From Polytrichum commune (taxonomy: Eukaryota; Streptophyta; Polytrichopsida; Polytrichales; Polytrichaceae): a stretch of 64,000 nucleotides of DNA. The DNA lies in the NCBI GenBank assembly GCA_950295325.1, contig OX485803.1:66913554-66977553 (forward strand), given 5' to 3'. The notes beneath the pieces were generated by a model, which saw only the letters and a program-made list of their open reading frames with translations, did not search any database and was not told the DNA's origin. Below are positions 58,176 through 64,000 of the stretch, piece by piece. The position numbers and the translations under genes were made by a program. Each line of letters opens with the position of its first letter. Position 1 is the stretch's first letter.

Positions 58176-58288
58176 CTTCCCACCAAACGTCGGTGAACGG
58201 TAGCTCCAAAATGTCTCCTATCACTGATGAGGAAGACTTCGTACGCTTTGCGACGAACACTACTATCAACAAACACAGACATAGGCAT
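58176..58288 (-). CDS. Tentative first coding exon of the AP2/ERF gene
   Basis: On the minus strand an ATG at 58288 opens MPMSVFVDSSVRRKAYEVFL and runs 113 nt to a possible donor, GGGAAG|GTAGCT (phase 2). Joined to a phase-2 acceptor at 57707, it keeps the AP2 frame and removes a ~468-bp intron. This rests only on splice-like sequence and frame compatibility. A second frame across the same bases (KSSSSVIGDILELPFTDVWW) is also open, and translation could instead start in the main exon. Confidence 0.3.
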
Positions 58289-58299
58289 TCACGAAGACC

Positions 58300-59640
58300 C
58301 TGAGCAAAGCTCCAACAGAACCTCGATTGAAAAAAAACTGCAATCATCAAGATTGGCGGTTGCAGCCTCCCAAACCACCACCACCACCCCAGATCCAAAC
58401 TTTCACATGTGGATGCTGCTACTTCGCCCTCAAGATCACTAAACACACCCGAACAAAAACAGAACACCAAGAACCGACCAACCAACCCCCACACCACAAA
58501 CACACATATGCATTAAAGCATCTCACTTGCACACGCACACGGATCACAGGATCGGAGTCCACGAGGTGAGAATCCCACATCGAGGTGTCCGCCCCTCTCG
58601 CCCAAAAGCACCAAAACGCCGGACGCCGAACTACTCCCTAACCACACATAATCGCCTTCACAAACAACCACTACCACCTCCGAGAAAAAGCCCCTCCAAA
58701 TCCCAAACGCTCCCACAACTCGATCACCCCAATGCGCCAGATCACCGACCCGCTACCGACCGACGAGAATCAAAACCACATCGCACACAATTGCACCCAA
58801 AACCGAGACTTTTGGTCCTCTCTCAGTACCTGGCGAGAGCAGCACGAAGCATCAAAGCCCCTCCCCTTCCCTCCCCCCGCGCCCCCCCCCCCCGGAAACA
58901 CCGCGCAGCGGCGGCGGCAGCAGCAGCAACAACAGCAGCGAGAGAGAGAGAGGTCACCCGCTGTGAAGCTTGCGGTAGTTGTTGTTACGATGGGATTGGA
59001 GTCAACACACGAATTGTTCGAGGGACATGTCTGTAGGTTGGAAGGGCTAACAAGATATATGGCGAGTTCGGAGTTGGGAGCTCTGATGAGTTGTGAAAGG
59101 GTGGAATGGAAGTGGTGGTTGGTTATCTAGAGAGAAGAGAGAGGGAGGCGGTGGGTGTATCTATATGTATGCGCGGAGTCGGCAGTGAGGGAAGGGGAGG
59201 GGGGGGGGGGGGGTTGCGTGGCGGTGCGTTAAAGATGATGATGATGATGATGATGATGCATGGAGGGATGCAGTCGATGATCATCGAGAGTAAGTAATAA
59301 CTTTAAAAGTGGAGTGGTGCAAGGAATGGGAATGGGAATGGGAAAGCGCAAGGGAAAGAGAAAGAGAAAGAGAGAGCGAAGGAGCATCTTGGTGGGCGAG
59401 GAGGAGCCGCCGCCTGCTGCAGTACTGGAGTTCCTAGCCCATCGCCTACCATTACTTTATTGTGGAGTGAAAACCGACATTGGATGTATTTGATTGAGGT
59501 GTAGGTGTATGGTTTGCCATATGCTGAGCATGTTCGGTTTGGCCTTCCACAGTGATCGAAATATGAGTATTTTCGATGAGTTTTTGTGGGGAACGTGACG
59601 TTCACACAACGGTCCATGGTTGGAGAGTTTCCGTATACAA
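58300..59640 (-). promoter_or_regulatory. Probable 5' UTR and promoter of the AP2/ERF gene
   Basis: GC-rich, low-complexity region on the upstream side of the gene. It contains CT/GA runs, a CAG/CAA tract at about 58910-58940 (CTG on the sense strand), GAGA tracts, a C run at 58876-58892, a G run near 59200-59213 and a (GAT)n tract. CT-rich leaders are typical of plant regulatory genes. No TATA box or transcription start can be fixed by eye. Confidence 0.45.
59233..59257. repeat. (GAT)n microsatellite
   Basis: Eight GAT units. Confidence 0.95.
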
Positions 59641-61630
59641 TAAAACTATTGTGAGGATTCTACAACATCCTTCACAAACATGTCAGAGAGACAAGTTTTA
59701 GAACATGATGAACATATGAATTGTATTATTTTTCAACACATTTTTGCATGGGTTGCCTCCAAAGAAGGTCAACAATGTTGATCCGATAATAACGTACATA
59801 CATGAGGTTAGTTTGATACTCATGAGCTCCACCCTAAATAGAAAGGGGGGGGGGCTTCTATACTTTTATGGCTTTAATTGGTTTTAAGAAAACACAAATA
59901 AAATATCCATTGTTAAGCAATGTGAAATAACCCTTATTGGGACTGAGGATCAGATGTTCAGATGTGGAGGGTTATGTTTGACGAAAGAGGCGGGAAAGAG
60001 GCCAATTTGGGGGATTAAGTGGACCATGTTTTAAGATGGTCCATCTATGATCATCCAAATTGTGCATGGGATGGTCTTACTCTTAACTTTGTTGAGCTTA
60101 TAAATGCAAAAAATAAAAAAATAAAAAATGTTATGGAGGCAAGTTTTGTTGAATCTGTGTATTTCCAATGAAAGTATATTGTGTCCTCTATCAACACCAT
60201 ACCAGTACATGTCCCTAAGTGTTAGTGGCCCATTTTTACTTAAATATATCCACATAAATTGATAATGTTTGATAATAATAAATAATAAATAAAATTCCTC
60301 CCACAGTCATGCAATGGACATCAACCACACTATTTAACAAGGACCCAATCTTTGAATCTAACTTAGGACAAATCATTGTTAAAGAAAACCATTGATAACC
60401 ACCAAGATCCCATATACATGTGCATGTTGAAGTCCACCTTCTATTGGACTGGCTTAACTAAGCAATGCGTATGCTTGTACCATAGTATGAATATGCCATG
60501 TTTTCCACAAGGAATAACCGTTTTTGGTGGAAATGGGTCTTGCCCTAGCATACAAATTAACCAAGAAATGTTCATAATTTTGGGATCCCAAGAAGTTGAT
60601 GAAAACGAGGGCTATTTTGAGAATATGCCTAACAGATCATTACCAGAAACTAATTAACCATTTTGCATTCAAAGAATTGAAAGTACTGTACAGCCAAAGG
60701 ACCACACCAAACAACTTAGACCATACCCACGAAACTTGAAATTGCAGGATAGAATTTTTCTCAGGGTGACTTTCGACACATATCTGACGCAATCGGCATC
60801 ATATTTTATCTTCTTATTCGTATTTTTCGTCAAATTGTCTAGCCAACTTATTGCTATGCTATCATATGACTGTATACTGTGTTGAAATTGATGAAAACAA
60901 GTATAAGTTGTGCCAACTGGAAATGTGATTGGAAAGCGACAAGATTCTGGTCTCATATGCACTAGACTTTGACACACATCAAGTTGCCAATGATTTGCAG
61001 TCACACACATACTTGTAGGTAGAAATAGTTCCCACCACTTATTCAGACCACAAATGGGTTCCCGACTACAAAGAATATTCAAATTTTAGCCTCTAATAAA
61101 GATGGCACTAAAACCATCACTCTGGGCGCTGAGTATGCATACTACTAATGGATTACACATTTTTGAATGACTTTTGTTAAGAATTAAGAGGGGGTTCCAA
61201 CGCACCAAAGTATCTCTTATCTAAATTTTGTTTGCAAAAGTTATAAGGATTCAATGTTCTATTGTCAGATAACTCACAACCAACATGATGGACATTGTCA
61301 TAATCAAGTATGCAAGACTTTAAGGTGTTGGTTTTGAGTGTGGTGTTGGTTTTAGCACCGTCTATCTTACCAAACAACCACTTCCTTTTCACCAATGCAA
61401 TCACTTGCTAAAATTAGGTAAACATTCGGTGACCTCCTTTAGAAGATTGTAGTACAACCAGTCAATAAGTTTCCACATGTTTTGATGTGTTACCTAACAA
61501 CAATTTTGGTGCACAGCAAGAGACACAAAGAGAATCGCGTGGTCTAATTCTTGGATCTCTTCCATTAGATGATTCATAATCTTGCATCTTCATATATCAC
61601 ATAGCCATGTAGTGGAAGATAACTATATTG
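59641..61630. other. Gene-free stretch with unassigned ORFs
   Basis: A plus frame at 60376-60657 (93 codons) and minus frames at 60669-61082 (137 codons) and 61177-61404 (75 codons) have protein-like composition but no motif I recognise. They could be fragments of a decayed gene or transposase. A G run lies near 59848-59857. Confidence 0.35.
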
Positions 61631-61850
61631 ATGTGCGCAATTAGGTTGCCCGACACTGGTTTATCAACATTTCACCCTATTTTAAATACTAATTCCCTCA
61701 ACATCAAATTGCAAGGATTATTCTTTTATGTTGTCGTTGCTATACAAATGAATAAACAAAGGTTACAAGTCATGTAATATGATTTTTTTTCAAGGTAAAA
61801 TTTGCATGGGCAATACAACGTATTCACAAAGGCAACCTAACTACACATAC
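61631..61850. mobile_element. 220-bp MITE with ATGTGCGCAATTAGGTTGCC ends
   Basis: The left atgtgcgcaattaggttgcc (61631-61650) and right ggcaacctaactacacatac (61831-61850) are imperfect inverted repeats. Related ends occur near 20145, 30090 and 33940, indicating a small family. No coding content; the TSD is unclear. Confidence 0.75.
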
Positions 61851-62494
61851 TAATGTAGTGGTAAGACTACACAATCTTTGTAGTGGAAAATGGTCATATG
61901 TTACACTGGTTTGATTTCCTAACACCTACCAAGGGGTAATAGTAAAAACTAATTTCTTGATAGTTAGTTGCCTATTCATTGTGGTCTAAGCTCACAATAT
62001 TAATGTGCGGTCTTTTGACCCCAATTTAGGTGTTAATTCAGCTTAAAAAGCAACCTCTAGACTCTACATTAAGTAGTAATTAATGTTTTTAATTTCCTCT
62101 CCCTTGGTTTATCATCCACTTTGATAGGTGTTATGAACATTCACCCATGGTGTTATGAATATGGAATATGTTCATGGGAAAAAAAATTACAATCCCTTAA
62201 TCACCACCCTTCAATGCCAAGACTTGGAATGTTGTCTCCCTATCTTCCATAGTGCCATCTATAACACGCATTTGTCTCAAGTTGGTAAACACACGAGGAC
62301 AAACCTCAATAACTTGAATATGGATTTTGTTTCATGATGTTGCAATCAACAAAGGCATCAACTTTCTCATCCTTAACAAGCTCAAACTTGAGAAATGCCA
62401 AAACCCATCCTAGACCTCAACCTCCCCAAACATATGTCAAACATATCATGATTGCCCTCGACAACATAAACTAATTAAGGTGAAATTCAATCCA
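61851..62494. other. Gene-free stretch
   Basis: No supported feature. Confidence 0.4.
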
Positions 62495-62645
62495 TAACAT
62501 TACTAAGCAACATGGGACATCATAATAAAACAATGGGATGTTGGGAGCTCGGTTTGAATTTGAGTCTCCTTGCGCAACTTTTTGAGTGTCTAATTATTAT
62601 ATTATGATGGCCCACATACTGAGAGATGAACGTTGAGTAATGTTA
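62495..62645. mobile_element. 151-bp MITE, copy 2
   Basis: Same length and ends as 25438-25588: taacattactaagcaacatg at the left, gagtaatgtta at the right, with gatgttgggagctc inside. The right end has drifted slightly. Confidence 0.82.
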
Positions 62646-62828
62646 GGTCCCCACTTAACCCCTCGTAAATTTAATTATCACTTGTATGGCCCACCCATTT
62701 CTTAAAACTAACATTTTGCACCAAACTCATACATTTGAGAACTTGGATGTATGAACATGATTTAGTGATTTTAGAGTGTCCATATTAGGATTACATGTTG
62801 GTTTAGATGCATGACAATAATATACAGT

Positions 62829-62831
<3 letters not shown>

Positions 62832-62861
<30 letters not shown>
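62832..62861. repeat. (GA)n microsatellite
   Basis: About fifteen GA units adjoining the LINE tail region. Confidence 0.95.
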
Positions 62862-62864
<3 letters not shown>

Positions 62865-63042
62865 CTTCATTTTGAGACAAATGAGACAAGATTTTATTTC
62901 ATTGCCAATGAACTAACAAGGCCAACATGGACCCGACAAACAAAGTTTTGGCAACTCTCGAGGGTGCACCAAATGGAACCAACAACATCACAAAGTGTAA
63001 ATCACCTAAGCATGATCTACTAAGCCTACATTAGGCACTCTA

Positions 63043-63086
<44 letters not shown>
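63043..63086. repeat. Compound (GT)n(GA)n microsatellite
   Basis: About nine GT units passing directly into about thirteen GA units, inside the decayed LINE. Confidence 0.95.
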
Positions 63087-63090
<4 letters not shown>

Positions 63091-63420
63091 CACTAGGAAA
63101 GGAGGCAAAGCCCCTCAAGCATGTCACACCACCATGTAAAATAGCATTGACAAAACTACTAAGCAAACTAGGATAACCCCCAAAACCACCACCAACCCAA
63201 GAACAACCACCATATTCCTTGAAAAACTTCAATTCCATTGTACCTCAAGCTTGTCACATTAGCCAAAATGGTCTCACACACCCCATATTTGATCCAATCC
63301 CTACAAAAGGGCCTCCTCTTCATAGATGTTGATCTTTACCCTTAAAAGCCACTAGGAGTTACACAAATGGAAGTTGCTAAAAAAGTCCACAAACATGACA
63401 TCTATACGATCAAGAATTAA

Positions 63421-64000
63421 ATTCAATATCTTGATTTGGCTTAAAGCCATGTATAAAATCTCAATGATAATTATTCATACAAACTTCTAACAAGGTACTA
63501 TATAATGATATTGTGTCCTAGAGCTCAAACTAACCTATGTAAAACATAATTTGAAATTTTTAAAAATATATAAATATAATCATGTGTAGAACATGTGGCT
63601 ATAGATATTGTACACTGCATAGAATTGTATATATTCATTGTAGTTACAACCCATTTTTTAAATATATATATATATATATTCCTCTAGTTCTAGAAGCTCA
63701 CTAGAAGGGGATGCTATTTCAATAAGGTTTGTTTTTCTAAGAATTAGCTAAAAATGAAATTAACAACCAAACAACATATACTTCCTTGTCTCCAACCCCC
63801 CTCGAGACCTTGGAAACCTTTAAGGTAGACAACCCTTATTTGGTTACCTACTCTTCTTATTAGGACATATATATTTGAATCGCATTTGAGTTGGTGTGGC
63901 TTCAAGCATGAATACCAAAACAACATGTGCATAAGTGATATTGGATTGCATTCTCCAAATAAGATAACAATTCTAGGCTCAATGAACGACATAAACGAGG
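63421..64000. other. Gene-free AT-rich end of the window
   Basis: Contains a short TA tract at about 63662-63679. No gene or element end was recognised. Confidence 0.4.

Larger units (their letters stand above)
62832..63420 (-). mobile_element. Decayed LINE 3' region (minus strand)
   Basis: It aligns in order with the LINE at 24588-25315 on the plus strand: tttgagaca next to a degraded tail (about 62870), ttgccaatgaactaacaagg (about 62902), aggaggcaaagcccctcaag and caccaccatgtaaaatag (about 63100-63145), then weaker ORF2 C-terminal similarity to about 63370. It is interrupted by GA and GT/GA microsatellites. It is older and more diverged than the nested pair, with no intact TSD. Confidence 0.65.

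Noticed and set aside
60669..61082. 137-codon minus-strand frame as a gene
   Set aside because: It has no recognisable motif, no supporting neighbours and AT-rich composition like its surroundings; it is left unassigned.
1..64000. CRISPR array, operon or prokaryotic defence-type system
   Set aside because: The window is plant nuclear DNA; its regular repeats lack spacer structure and cas-like genes, and there are no gene clusters.

Overview
The window looks like nuclear DNA from a land plant with a large, repeat-filled genome. The evidence is a Ty1-copia remnant with plant-type gag and pol, a PDR-type ABCG transporter relic, an AP2/ERF transcription factor, LINE and SINE insertions with target-site duplications, and many small non-autonomous DNA transposons (MITEs). 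Base composition is AT-rich, with unusually long C/G homopolymer runs. A 200-N assembly gap lies at 18667-18866. I cannot name the species or clade from sequence alone.

Only one gene appears intact: an AP2/ERF-domain transcription factor on the minus strand at about 57.1-58.3 kb. It sits in a GC-richer, less repetitive interval (about 52.8-59.6 kb). Its GC- and CT-rich upstream part probably holds the 5' UTR and promoter. It carries a DLNxxP (EAR-type) motif before the AP2 domain, which suggests a repressor.

Layout. 1-3.1 kb: degenerate ~97-bp repeats, then a copia relic with gag, integrase C-terminus, reverse transcriptase and RNase H, but no protease or integrase core. 5.0-7.0 kb: 3' half of a PDR transporter pseudogene, split by a 366-bp hAT-type MITE with perfect 18-bp terminal inverted repeats (TIRs) and an 8-bp target-site duplication (TSD). 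9-13 kb: two members of a second 8-bp-TSD MITE family whose TIRs hold G/C runs, and a TA-flanked element. 15-17 kb: a CACTA-like MITE and an array of about 13 diverged ~90-bp repeats of unknown origin. 19-23.3 kb: four PIF/Harbinger-type MITEs, two of them abutting on one shared TTA. 24.4-25.4 kb: a LINE 3' end inserted into an older LINE 3' end, each with its own TSD. 25.4-36.6 kb: MITEs, tandem repeats, two inverted copies of a ~0.9-kb long-TIR element, a SINE sharing its 3' end with the LINE, and several copies of a ~180-240-bp dispersed repeat. 36.9-38.2 kb: a pogo/Tigger transposase pseudogene next to a third member of the G-run MITE family. 39-52 kb: further MITEs, including a 513-bp Harbinger-type element with a perfect internal hairpin. 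59.6-64 kb: MITEs and a decayed LINE.

No operon-like or cooperating gene set is present. The window is best read as a stratified record of transposon insertions around one regulatory gene. I found no convincing new biological system. The most useful items are the datable nested insertions, the SINE-LINE 3'-end match, the uncharacterised ~90-bp array, the long-TIR element with a frame open in both copies, and the candidate repressor gene. All family assignments come from motifs read by eye.
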